Of a stretch of DNA of 6,995 bases, positions 1 to 6,151 are shown piece by piece; position 1 is the stretch's first letter; each line of letters opens with the position of its first letter. This DNA is from Bacteroidales bacterium. Lineage in GTDB: Bacteria > Bacteroidota > Bacteroidia > Bacteroidales > P3. The notes beneath the pieces are model-generated. The model was not told the DNA's origin, searched no databases, and worked only from the letters and a program-made list of their open reading frames with translations. The position numbers and the translations under genes were made by a program. The stretch is taken from assembly GCA_900769785.1 (NCBI GenBank), contig CAAGHV010000053.1, forward strand, positions 1-6,995, in the 5' to 3' direction.

Positions 1-1481
1 CAACAACAGTTACTAAAAAGAATTCGGCCAAATTGAGTGTTTTCACATTGGCTATTATGAATGTTACGGCGGTGGTAAGTCTTAGGGGGTTGCCTGCCGA
101 GGCCGAGTATGGAGTGAGTTCGGCATTTTACTATCTTTTTGCTGCTTTGGTCTTTCTTATACCCACATCGTTGGTGGCTGCAGAGTTAGCTGCCTTGTTT
201 CAGGATAAGCAGGGTGGTGTTTTCCGCTGGGTAGGTGAGGCATACGGCAAACGGATAGGTTTTTTGGCTATATGGATACAGTGGGTGCAAAGCACCATAT
301 GGTACCCTACAGTGCTAACCTTTGGTGCTGTGGCTATTGCCTTTATAGGTATGCAGCCTTCGGCCGATATGATGCTTGCTTCAAATAGGGTATATACGCT
401 AGTGGTAGTGCTTGTCATATATTGGCTGGCTACTTTTATATCGCTCAAAGGCTTGGGCTGGGTAGGAAAGATATCCAAAATAGGAGGTTTGGTGGGTACT
501 ATTATTCCGGCAGGTTTGTTGCTGGTATTGGCAATAGTGTATTTGACCACCGGCGGTCAGTCGCAGATGGATTGGAACGGAGGTTTTTTCCCCGACTTGT
601 CCAACTTCTCCAACCTAGTGTTGGCCTCTAGCATATTCTTGTTTTTTGCAGGTATGGAAATGTCGGGTGTACACGTCAAGGATATCGACAATCCCGGCAA
701 AAATTATCCCAAAGCTATATTTATAGGGGCATTAATTACAGTTCTTATCTTTATATTGGGTACTTTTGCATTGGGTATTATCATACCGCAAAAAGATATC
801 AACCTTACCCAAAGTTTGCTAACCGGTTTCGACCGCTATTTTGATTACATACACATGTCGTGGCTTTCGCCAATAATAGCCATTGCATTAGCGTTTGGTG
901 TGTTGGCCAGTGTGCTTACTTGGGTGTCGGGACCTTCCAAGGGTTTGCTGTCGGTAGGTCGTGCCGGCTATCTGCCACCATTCCTACAGAAAACCAACAA
1001 AAATGGGGTGCAAAAAAATATACTGATGGTACAGGGGTGTATAGTTACCTTTCTAAGCCTTCTGTTTGTGGTAATGCCTTCGGTGCAAACCTTTTATCAA
1101 ATACTGTCACAACTTACAGTGCTACTGTATCTGATTATGTATATGCTTATGTTTTCGGCAGCCATAGTTCTACGCTACAAGATGAAAGATGCCAAACGTC
1201 CGTTCCGCCTAGGCAACAACTTGTTTATGTGGATAATAGGTGGAGTGGGATTTGCAGGAGCATTGTTAGCCTTTACACTTAGCTTTATACCTCCCAGTCA
1301 GATACCTTCGGGTAGTCCGGTGGTATGGTTCTCGGTACTTATATTGGGGTGTATAGTGGTGGTAGGTTTGCCGTTCATAATATATGCTATGCGTAAACCT
1401 TCGTGGAATCAGCTCAAAGATGGCGAACAGTTTGAACCATTCCATTGGGAAAAACCGGCCGAAACATCTAATAAACTATAG
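1..1481 (+). CDS. GadC-like glutamate/GABA-type amino-acid antiporter (5' end outside window)
   Basis: Inner-membrane APC-superfamily transporter, probably exchanging amino acids such as glutamate and GABA. The frame is open to the left edge: codons before the TTG at 33 read TTVTKKNSAK and then LSVFTLAIMNV. TTG 33 and ATG 57 are therefore internal, and the real start probably lies just left of the window. About 492 residues are visible, with roughly twelve hydrophobic segments. GadC-like blocks include LIPTSLVAAELAALF followed by GGVFRWVGEAYG, then FFPDLSNFSNLV, HVKDIDNPGKNYP, IIPQKDINLTQSL, WVSGPSKGLL and KTNKNGVQ. The tail after the last membrane segment is only about 30 residues. E. coli GadC has a longer tail that plugs the channel at neutral pH (known of the family), so gating may differ here. 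No gad decarboxylase is visible, so the substrate is inferred. Confident on family, moderate on substrate. Confidence 0.88.
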   Translation, partial: TTVTKKNSAKLSVFTLAIMNVTAVVSLRGLPAEAEYGVSSAFYYLFAALVFLIPTSLVAAELAALFQDKQGGVFRWVGEAYGKRIGFLAIWIQWVQSTIWYPTVLTFGAVAIAFIGMQPSADMMLASNRVYTLVVVLVIYWLATFISLKGLGWVGKISKIGGLVGTIIPAGLLLVLAIVYLTTGGQSQMDWNGGFFPDLSNFSNLVLASSIFLFFAGMEMSGVHVKDIDNPGKNYPKAIFIGALITVLIFILGTFALGIIIPQKDINLTQSLLTGFDRYFDYIHMSWLSPIIAIALAFGVLASVLTWVSGPSKGLLSVGRAGYLPPFLQKTNKNGVQKNILMVQGCIVTFLSLLFVVMPSVQTFYQILSQLTVLLYLIMYMLMFSAAIVLRYKMKDAKRPFRLGNNLFMWIIGGVGFAGALLAFTLSFIPPSQIPSGSPVVWFSVLILGCIVVVGLPFIIYAMRKPSWNQLKDGEQFEPFHWEKPAETSNKL

Positions 1482-1513
1482 TCAATACTGCTAAACTAAC
1501 ATTTGAAAACTTT

Positions 1514-1550
1514 AAGGGCGTATCTGAATAGGTACGTCCTTTTATTTTTT
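1514..1550 (+). terminator. Rho-independent terminator of the antiporter gene
   Basis: Stem AAGGGCGTA (1514-1522) pairs with TACGTCCTT (1533-1541) through nine pairs, one of them G-T, around a 10-nt loop. A T-rich run to 1550 follows. It starts 32 nt after the antiporter stop codon and points the same way. Confidence 0.85.
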
Positions 1551-1753
1551 GTAGGCAGTATGGAATGTTCTAAAATAGGTTATTTTATTAATAATGAAGG
1601 TGATATGGCGATATTGCTATAAAATACCCAAATAGAGCCTCAAAAAAAGCCATATCACGTTGCCAAATGCACTGCCATTGCATATAATAGGGGTGTAAAT
1701 GATATTTTTTTGTCGTTGAAAATAAATATATTACAAAATAAAATAAAAAAAAG
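1551..1753. other. AT-rich intergenic spacer with one inverted repeat
   Basis: No convincing gene on either strand between the antiporter terminator and the tRNA promoter. The region is AT-rich with A and T runs. The only distinct structure is the 10-bp inverted repeat at 1600-1658, listed separately. No TAnnTTTG promoter element was seen here before the one belonging to the tRNA. Confidence 0.6.
1600..1658. repeat. Perfect 10-bp inverted repeat with 39-bp spacer
   Basis: GTGATATGGC at 1600-1609 is matched by its exact reverse complement GCCATATCAC at 1649-1658. There is no T-run after the right arm, so it is not a normal terminator. It could be an operator, a long hairpin in an RNA, or the remnant ends of a very small mobile element. 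No function is supported by anything else in the sequence. Confidence 0.5.
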
Positions 1754-1785
1754 TTTGGTGGAAACAAAAAAAGTTATTACCTTTG
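1754..1785 (+). promoter_or_regulatory. Bacteroidetes-type promoter of the tRNA-Ser gene
   Basis: TTTG (1754-1757) and TACCTTTG (1778-1785) match the Bacteroidetes primary-sigma consensus TTTG-N19-21-TAnnTTTG exactly, with a 20-bp spacer. Transcription would start close to the first base of the mature tRNA at 1791, implying a very short 5' leader. Confidence 0.85.
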
Positions 1786-1790
1786 CAAAC

Positions 1791-1878
1791 GGAAAGATGG
1801 CAGAGTGGTCGAATGCGGCGGTCTTGAAAACCGTTGATCTTCACGGGTCCGGGGGTTCGAATCCCTCTCTTTCCGCCA
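1791..1878 (+). tRNA. tRNA-Ser, anticodon UGA
   Basis: An 88-nt class II tRNA with encoded CCA. The acceptor arms GGAAAGA (1791-1797) and TCTTTCC (1868-1874) pair fully, followed by discriminator G (1875) and CCA (1876-1878). The anticodon loop CTTGAAA (1823-1829) carries TGA at 1825-1827. The long variable arm, with a GATC/GGTC stem, is the hallmark of serine, leucine and bacterial tyrosine tRNAs, and the anticodon assigns serine (UCA/UCG-family codons). The T-loop is TTCGAAT. It forms its own transcription unit with a perfect promoter upstream and a terminator two bases downstream. No integrase or duplicated tRNA 3' end is visible, so there is no sign it serves as an attachment site. Confidence 0.97.
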
Positions 1879-1880
1879 GG

Positions 1881-1927
1881 CCTTGCAGCACGAGTAACTT
1901 TCTTCATGTTGCAAGGTTTTTTGTTTT
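1881..1927 (+). terminator. Rho-independent terminator of tRNA-Ser
   Basis: CCTTGCAGCA (1881-1890) pairs with TGTTGCAAGG (1907-1916) over ten pairs, one G-T, with a 16-nt loop. TTTTTTGTTTT follows to 1927. It begins immediately after the encoded CCA, so the precursor tail would be short. Confidence 0.88.
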
Positions 1928-2041
1928 ATCTCATTTCCCATAGTTATATCTCATCGTCTTAGAGCCTTAGTGGTAGCTACTTTTGTTGCAAAAAAAAACG
2001 CTACTTGCTATGTTATACATATATATTATCGAAAAAAGTCG

Positions 2042-2049
2042 TATATTTG
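2042..2049 (+). promoter_or_regulatory. Promoter -7 element of the acyltransferase-aspS unit
   Basis: TATATTTG is a perfect TAnnTTTG element 58 nt upstream of the acyltransferase ATG. No TTTG is found at the expected -33 distance (about 2017-2022 reads ACATAT-like sequence), so the promoter may be weaker or activator-assisted. The predicted leader is about 50 nt, AT-rich, and has no Shine-Dalgarno sequence before ATG 2108. Confidence 0.65.
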
Positions 2050-2107
2050 CACATTGGTACAAAGTTATCATAGAAATGTTATATACTGATAAATAAAGCC
2101 ATATCTG

Positions 2108-2698
2108 ATGGGAAGCAAATTTTGGAAGTTCATATTAAAAGTTTTTGGGTGGAAATTCGAAGGTGGTTTTCGTCCCGAAATGAGCCGTTGTGTGGTAATA
2201 GAAGCACCACATACAAGTGGTTGGGATTTTATTTTGGGTCGTATAGGTATATGGATTTTAGGCCTGAACGGACGCTTCCTTATCAAGAAAGAATTCTTTA
2301 GATTTCCATTGGGCTACCCATTGAAAAAGCTGGGCGGCTTGCCTGTGGATAGGGGCAACCGCAAAAACGACATTGTAGGCCAGGTGGCCGAATATTTTGC
2401 CAAAAATGAGCATTTTACTATTGTAATAACTCCTGAAGGTACACGTAAATATACCAACCATTGGAAGCGTGGTTTTTACGAGATAGCCATACGTGCCAAT
2501 GTACCCATTGTGCTATCGTTTATAGATTATGGGCGAAAGCGCTGTGGTGTGATGGAAACATTTTACCCCACAGGAGATTACAATGCCGATATAAAAGCAA
2601 TACAAGAACACTATAAATATGTGGTAGCAAGGCATCCCAAGCAGTTTAACATGAGCCAAATGTATTGGGATAAAACCGAGCAAAATAAACTGAGATAA
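2108..2698 (+). CDS. PlsC-like lysophospholipid/glycerolipid acyltransferase
   Basis: 196-residue acyltransferase of the PlsC/LPLAT superfamily, expected to move an acyl chain onto a lysolipid at the inner membrane. Visible family blocks: H35-T-S-G-W-D40 is the catalytic HX4D motif, GGLPVDRG (76-83) is the second block, PEGTR (109-113) is the phosphate-binding EGTR motif, and NVPIVLSF (131-138) is the proline block. The N-terminus (FWKFILKVFGWKFEGG) is amphipathic and short, with no clear transmembrane anchor. At 196 residues it is shorter than typical PlsC (about 240), like many small Bacteroidetes members. The exact acceptor (lysophosphatidate, an amino-acid lipid or another) cannot be told. 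ATG 2108 is the first in-frame start after the -7 element, and the gene ends 19 nt before aspS, so the two are likely co-transcribed. Confidence 0.88.
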   Translation: MGSKFWKFILKVFGWKFEGGFRPEMSRCVVIEAPHTSGWDFILGRIGIWILGLNGRFLIKKEFFRFPLGYPLKKLGGLPVDRGNRKNDIVGQVAEYFAKNEHFTIVITPEGTRKYTNHWKRGFYEIAIRANVPIVLSFIDYGRKRCGVMETFYPTGDYNADIKAIQEHYKYVVARHPKQFNMSQMYWDKTEQNKLR

Positions 2699-2717
2699 TA
2701 ATAAAAATATAACAATA

Positions 2718-4472
2718 ATGTATAGAACATGCACTTGTGGTGAGTTGAATATAACTCATGTAGGAAAAGAAGTTACCCTTTGCGGTTGGTTGCAACGCTC
2801 CAGAGACTTGGGCGGTATGACATTTATTGACCTTCGAGACCGCTATGGTATCACTCAATTGGCTTTTAATATGGAAACCAATGCCGAACTATGCGAAAAA
2901 GCCCGCAAACTAGGTCGAGAATATGTGTTGCAAGTAAGTGGTACCGTGGCCGAACGTAGTAGCAAAAACACCAAAATACCTACCGGAGAAATAGAGATAG
3001 TTGTAAATAAGCTTACTGTATTGAACTGTGCCAAGGTTCCTCCTTTTACTATTGAGGACAACTCCGACGGTGGCGACGACCTGCGTATGCGCTACCGATA
3101 CTTAGACTTGCGTAGAAACCCCGTTCGCAAAAACCTTGAATTGCGACACAATATGGCAATACTTATACGCAACTACTTGAACAACTTAAACTTTATTGAA
3201 GTAGAAACTCCGTTCCTTATCAAATCTACTCCCGAAGGTGCTCGCGACTTTGTAGTGCCATCGCGTATGAACCCCGGCGAATTCTACGCCCTACCACAGT
3301 CGCCACAGCAGTACAAACAGTTGCTTATGGTATCAGGTATGGACCGCTATTTTCAAATAGTGCGTTGCTTTAGAGACGAGGACTTACGTGCCGACCGTCA
3401 GCCCGAATTTACTCAGATAGACTGCGAGATGAGTTTTGTAGAGCAAGAAGATGTGCTCAACACATTCGAAAGCCTGATGAAATACCTATTCAAAGAACTG
3501 AAAGGATTGGAGTTCGACAACTTCCCACGTATGTCGTATGCCGATGCAATGAAATACTACGGTAGCGACAAGCCCGACACTCGTTTCGGTATGAAGTTTG
3601 TTGAACTTAACGATGTGGCCAAAGGAAAAGGTTTCGGCCTGTTCGACAATGCCCCATTGGTGGTAGGTATCAACGCCGAAGGCTGTGCCGAATATACTCG
3701 TAAGCAGATAGACGAACTTACCGATTTTGTTAAGCGTCCGCAGGTAGGTGCAGGTGGTATGGTATATATCAAATACAATGCCGATGGAAGTTTCAAATCG
3801 TCGGTAGATAAATTCTATAGCCAAGACGACCTCAAGGCCTTTGCCAACGCCTTCGACGCCAAACCCGGCGATATGATGCTGATATTATGCGGCGACGACG
3901 AAAAGACCCGCAAAGCACTATGCGAACTGCGTTTGGAAATGGGTGCCCGACTAGGACTTAGAGACAATACCAAGTTCTCGCCTCTATGGGTAGTGGATTT
4001 CCCATTGCTGGAATGGGACGACGAAACAGCACGTTTCTACGCCAAACACCACCCATTTACCAGCCCAAAACCCGAAGACCAAAGCCTGTTGGATACACCT
4101 GCCGAATGGGGCAAAATACGTGCCAACGCATACGATATGGTTATCAATGGTGTGGAAGTAGGTGGCGGAAGCATACGTATCCACGACCGCGAACTGCAAA
4201 ACAAGATGTTTCATACCCTTGGATTTAGCGACGAAGAAGCTCAAAACCAATTTGGTTTCTTGATGAATGCTTTCGAATATGGCGCACCTCCTCATGGCGG
4301 TTTGGCTTTCGGTTTCGACCGTATGTGTGCCGTATTTAGTGGCGTTGACAGCATTAGAGACTTTATAGCATTTCCCAAAAACAATAGCGGACGCGACGTG
4401 ATGAGCGGTAGCCCATCGCCTATAGCTCAAGCACAGTTGGACGAACTGAATATAGAACTGAAACAAATTTAA
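2718..4472 (+). CDS. aspS: Aspartyl-tRNA synthetase
   Basis: 584-residue class IIb synthetase charging tRNA-Asp with aspartate in the cytoplasm, full length for the bacterial type. An N-terminal OB-fold for anticodon binding occupies about 1-110 (VTLCGWLQRSRDLGG). The catalytic core begins near YRYLDLRRNP. Motif 2 is FRDEDLRADRQPEF, starting at F218 with ATP-binding R219. The bacterial GAD insertion lies at about 290-405. Motif 3 is GLAFGFDRM, with R535. Leu31 aligns with Leu30 of E. coli AspRS, where non-discriminating enzymes tend to have His, so this is probably a tRNA-Asp-specific enzyme (inference). ATG 2718 is preceded by an A-rich leader (AATATAACAATA) without a Shine-Dalgarno sequence, as usual in Bacteroidetes. 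It is the second gene of the unit starting near 2056 and ends at the terminator 4534-4570. Confidence 0.98.
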   Translation: MYRTCTCGELNITHVGKEVTLCGWLQRSRDLGGMTFIDLRDRYGITQLAFNMETNAELCEKARKLGREYVLQVSGTVAERSSKNTKIPTGEIEIVVNKLTVLNCAKVPPFTIEDNSDGGDDLRMRYRYLDLRRNPVRKNLELRHNMAILIRNYLNNLNFIEVETPFLIKSTPEGARDFVVPSRMNPGEFYALPQSPQQYKQLLMVSGMDRYFQIVRCFRDEDLRADRQPEFTQIDCEMSFVEQEDVLNTFESLMKYLFKELKGLEFDNFPRMSYADAMKYYGSDKPDTRFGMKFVELNDVAKGKGFGLFDNAPLVVGINAEGCAEYTRKQIDELTDFVKRPQVGAGGMVYIKYNADGSFKSSVDKFYSQDDLKAFANAFDAKPGDMMLILCGDDEKTRKALCELRLEMGARLGLRDNTKFSPLWVVDFPLLEWDDETARFYAKHHPFTSPKPEDQSLLDTPAEWGKIRANAYDMVINGVEVGGGSIRIHDRELQNKMFHTLGFSDEEAQNQFGFLMNAFEYGAPPHGGLAFGFDRMCAVFSGVDSIRDFIAFPKNNSGRDVMSGSPSPIAQAQLDELNIELKQI

Positions 4473-4533
4473 TGTTTTTTGGGAATACCCTTAAATGGGT
4501 TATTAGTTTCCTACATTTGATTTATTTAGGATA

Positions 4534-4570
4534 GGGCAAAGATGACGATATTCATCTTTTGCCCTTTTTT
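4534..4570 (+). terminator. Strong rho-independent terminator of aspS
   Basis: GGGCAAAGATGA (4534-4545) pairs with TCATCTTTTGCCC (4552-4564) with one bulged base and a 6-nt loop, then six T. A weaker hairpin without a T-run (AATACCC 4484-4490 with GGGTTATT 4497-4504) lies between the stop codon and this terminator. Confidence 0.92.
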
Positions 4571-4830
4571 ACTACCATTGGGTATGGGATATATATGCTT
4601 AATAGAACTACTTTGAGTTGTGAACTATGTGCTGAGTGTAGGGGGTTGTTTAGGCATCAAAAACATGGCACTTTTGTGTGCAAATCCTATGTTTTTGTTG
4701 TGGAAAAAAAAACGGTAAAACGGAGGTTTAGGTGATGAAAAGATGGTTTTTAGAGGTGCTTTTTGAACGTTTTTTTGGTAAAAATAGGGCTTTTGCAAGA
4801 GGCACGAGGGCTGTTTTGGCCAATATTTGA
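4571..4830. other. Intergenic, strongly G-over-C skewed on the + strand
   Basis: No convincing gene. From 4621 to 4860 the + strand has 69 G against 22 C by direct count, a skew that continues to the edge of the repeat array. A 31-codon reading frame (4735-4830, starting MKRWFLEVLFERFFG) has GGAGG eight bases before its ATG. Such ribosome sites are rarely used in this phylum, and no promoter element was found, so it is not called as a gene. Confidence 0.5.
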
Positions 4831-4963
4831 GGGTAGAAAATCAAGTTAAGGTAGTAGAAAATTTGAGTTAACTCTGTTGTTTCGGCCGGTTAACTCTGTA
4901 TGGTGTGCCGAGTTAATTCGGCGGTGAAACTCGGTTAACTCATTGGCGGCTGCCGGTTAACTC
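4831..4963. repeat. 22-bp phased array of TTAA-centred dyad boxes
   Basis: Six units read on the - strand from 4963 down. Each begins with GAGTTAACC, GAGTTAACT or a close variant, followed by a variable 12-14 bp. The + strand cores lie at 4845 (GTTAAG), 4867, 4889, 4912 (GTTAAT), 4934 and 4956, the other four being GTTAAC. Successive spacings are 22, 22, 23, 22 and 22 bp, about two helical turns. GAGTTAACTC (4865-4874) is a perfect palindrome and GCCGAGTTAATTCGGC (4907-4922) is nearly one. GCCGGTTAACTC occurs twice. The two left-most units also share the spacer text ATTTTCTAC on the - strand. The array lies between the converging aspS and HU-HIG terminators. The spacing recalls iterons or an operator array; it is not CRISPR, as the conserved part is only about 8-10 bp. 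Function unknown. Confidence 0.85.
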
Positions 4964-4992
4964 AAAACAGGAATTTTGTTCGAAAAAACGGC

Positions 4993-5029
4993 AAAAAAAA
5001 GCGTCGATTTCGTGAGAAATCGACGCTTT
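4993..5029 (-). terminator. Perfect 14-bp terminator hairpin of the HU-HIG gene
   Basis: AAAGCGTCGATTTC (4998-5011) and GAAATCGACGCTTT (5016-5029) pair perfectly around a 4-nt loop. On the - strand the stem runs into eight U, encoded by the A-run 4993-5000. A second small hairpin (CCGGCA 5033-5038 with TGCCGG 5044-5049) lies between it and the stop codon. The terminator ends about 30 bp before the repeat array. Confidence 0.93.
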
Positions 5030-5065
5030 AACCCGGCACTATATGCCGGCCAATGGCGGGCGTTT

Positions 5066-5617
5066 TTATCCTTCCAAATCGCCACTACCTCCGGTGTTGC
5101 CACCCTGCGAGGTGCCACCGCCGCCTTGGTCGTTAGGCGGGGTGCCGCTATCGGTACCGGAACTGTTGTCGTCATCGAGTTTGGCTGTGCCTACCTCCTT
5201 GTAATACTTGTTTACGTGATCCACCAGCTTGTATATTCCAAGCAGTTCCTTCTCCGCCTTGTTGATAGTATCAATCATGTCGGAGTTTGGACGGAAACGT
5301 ACGTTTATCTTCTTGAGTTGCACCAGTCCGGCTTCGGTGTTGCTATCCACAGCCTTGTAACTTAGTGTTGGGTAAAAGGTTCCAAGGTCGCCCATCCGGA
5401 CGCTGTGCCCCAGCGAAAGGTGGTATTCGATAATTTGGAAACAACTTTCCAACATGGCTTTCACCATGGTGGGTTGCATGGAGGTGTGCTTGCAGGCAAA
5501 CTCGGCAATAGTTTTGGTAGATACAGTTCCTGCCGATTGTAGAAATAGAGCATATTTCAGCTCTTGCTCATTTGTACCAATCTTGGTGATTGGCACTTGC
5601 TTACTGATAAGCTTCAT
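5066..5617 (-). CDS. HU-HIG family DNA-binding protein (HU domain plus Gly-rich tail)
   Basis: 183-residue relative of the nucleoid protein HU, longer than HU itself (about 90). An HU-like fold spans about residues 1-125. The hallmark stretch is GHSVRMGDLGTFYP (70-83), containing the DLGTF element of HU/IHF proteins, followed by VRFRPNSDMIDTIN (about 107-120). Residues 148-183 are an acidic, Gly/Ser/Asn-rich, probably disordered tail (DQGGGGTSQGGNTGG), typical of the HU-HIG group known from Bacteroides and Porphyromonas. It is expected to bind or bend DNA, but the target and role of this group are largely unknown. It is a single-gene unit with its own promoter and terminator. The coding DNA is visibly richer in G+C than the flanks, notably in the tail. 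The ATG at 5617 follows an AT-rich leader without a Shine-Dalgarno sequence. It converges on aspS and lies about 100 bp from the 22-bp array. Confidence 0.88.
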   Translation of the reverse strand: MKLISKQVPITKIGTNEQELKYALFLQSAGTVSTKTIAEFACKHTSMQPTMVKAMLESCFQIIEYHLSLGHSVRMGDLGTFYPTLSYKAVDSNTEAGLVQLKKINVRFRPNSDMIDTINKAEKELLGIYKLVDHVNKYYKEVGTAKLDDDNSSGTDSGTPPNDQGGGGTSQGGNTGGSGDLEG

Positions 5618-5703
5618 TTTAATATTAAATTAAAGATTAAACAAAAACATTAGCAACCCCGAAGCGCCTTGCGTTCGTTTTTTATGGCTTGCCAACTCGG
5701 GTG

Positions 5704-5734
5704 CAAAGATACTACGCTTTTTATGATAGATAAA
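5704..5734 (-). promoter_or_regulatory. Bacteroidetes-type promoter of the HU-HIG gene
   Basis: On the - strand TATCTTTG (5711-5704) matches TAnnTTTG perfectly. Nineteen bases upstream, TTTA (5734-5731) matches the -33 TTTG at three of four positions. Transcription would start near 5697, giving a leader of about 80 nt ahead of the ATG at 5617. Confidence 0.8.
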
Positions 5735-6104
5735 CCGAAAATTCCCGAAAGTAAATACTTGGGCTGTTGATAAATAGGGTAAAATGCAAGATGAGTTACA
5801 TTTTGCACACACATTTTGTTAAATGGTGAAAATAAAAGTCTGATATGAATTTGGGCAAGAGGTGTATAAATTTTGGTGTTGGAAGGAAATTTTATGGGGT
5901 TACATACTATAACATTCTAGGTTTACAGTGTGTTATAAATTCCTTATCTTGCTATAGTGAGAAATATTAAAATCTTGATTAGTAGGTTTTTAATATAACT
6001 AAGTGAGGTGCTGAGAGCCTATTTTTTGCCTAAAATATACTATTATAGGCTGTTGATAACTTATGCGTTGTTTTTTGCGGAAAGTACTGTTTTTTAGGTC
6101 AGAA
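5735..6104. other. AT-rich intergenic region without a convincing gene
   Basis: Reading frames here are short and overlap regulatory elements. The longest on the + strand from an ATG is 41 codons (5845-5970) with no family resemblance. Structures seen: a 12-bp direct repeat GGCTGTTGATAA at 5762-5773 and 6048-6059; a dyad TGCAA (5785-5789) with TTGCA (5803-5807) upstream of the HU-HIG promoter; and AGCCTAT (6016-6022) with ATAGGCT (6045-6051), a possible RNA hairpin before the terminator at 6105. Near-matches to TAnnTTTG on the + strand (TAGGTTTA 5918-5925, TAGGTTTT 5983-5990) lack a -33 partner. Confidence 0.5.
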
Positions 6105-6151
6105 AGAGGGGCAAGAGAGTTTTTGACTCTCTTGCCCCTCTCTGCTTTTTT
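6105..6151 (+). terminator. Strong orphan rho-independent terminator
   Basis: AGAGGGGCAAGAGAGT (6105-6120) and ACTCTCTTGCCCCTCT (6126-6141) pair perfectly for 16 bp around a 5-nt loop, followed by CTGC and six T. CAG/CTG flanks can extend the stem. The T-run is on the right, so it stops transcription on the + strand, yet no + strand gene is visible between 4571 and here. On the - strand the stem is followed by UUCUGACC, a poor U-tract, so it is unlikely to serve the transposase. Confidence 0.85.

Noticed and set aside
33..35. TTG as the start codon of the antiporter
   Set aside because: The same frame is open and protein-like to the left edge, and starting at 33 would be arbitrary. The true start is outside the window.
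1791..1878. tRNA-Ser as an integration site for a mobile element
   Set aside because: No integrase gene and no repeated tRNA 3' end were found in the window.
1710..1943. 77-codon reading frame across the tRNA region
   Set aside because: It runs through the tRNA-Ser gene, its promoter and its terminator, which fully explain the sequence.
3984..4466. 160-codon reading frame opposite aspS
   Set aside because: It lies wholly inside the well-conserved aspS coding region on the other strand and shows no family features of its own.
4831..4963. CRISPR array
   Set aside because: The conserved part is only about 8-10 bp and the unit 22-23 bp, far below CRISPR repeat and spacer sizes, and no cas gene is visible.
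5630..5812. 60-codon reading frame on the - strand
   Set aside because: It overlaps the HU-HIG promoter and leader and has no recognisable protein features.
5845..5970. 41-codon + strand reading frame (MNLGKRCINFGVG...)
   Set aside because: No promoter with both elements, no ribosome site and no family resemblance. Short frames of this size are expected by chance.
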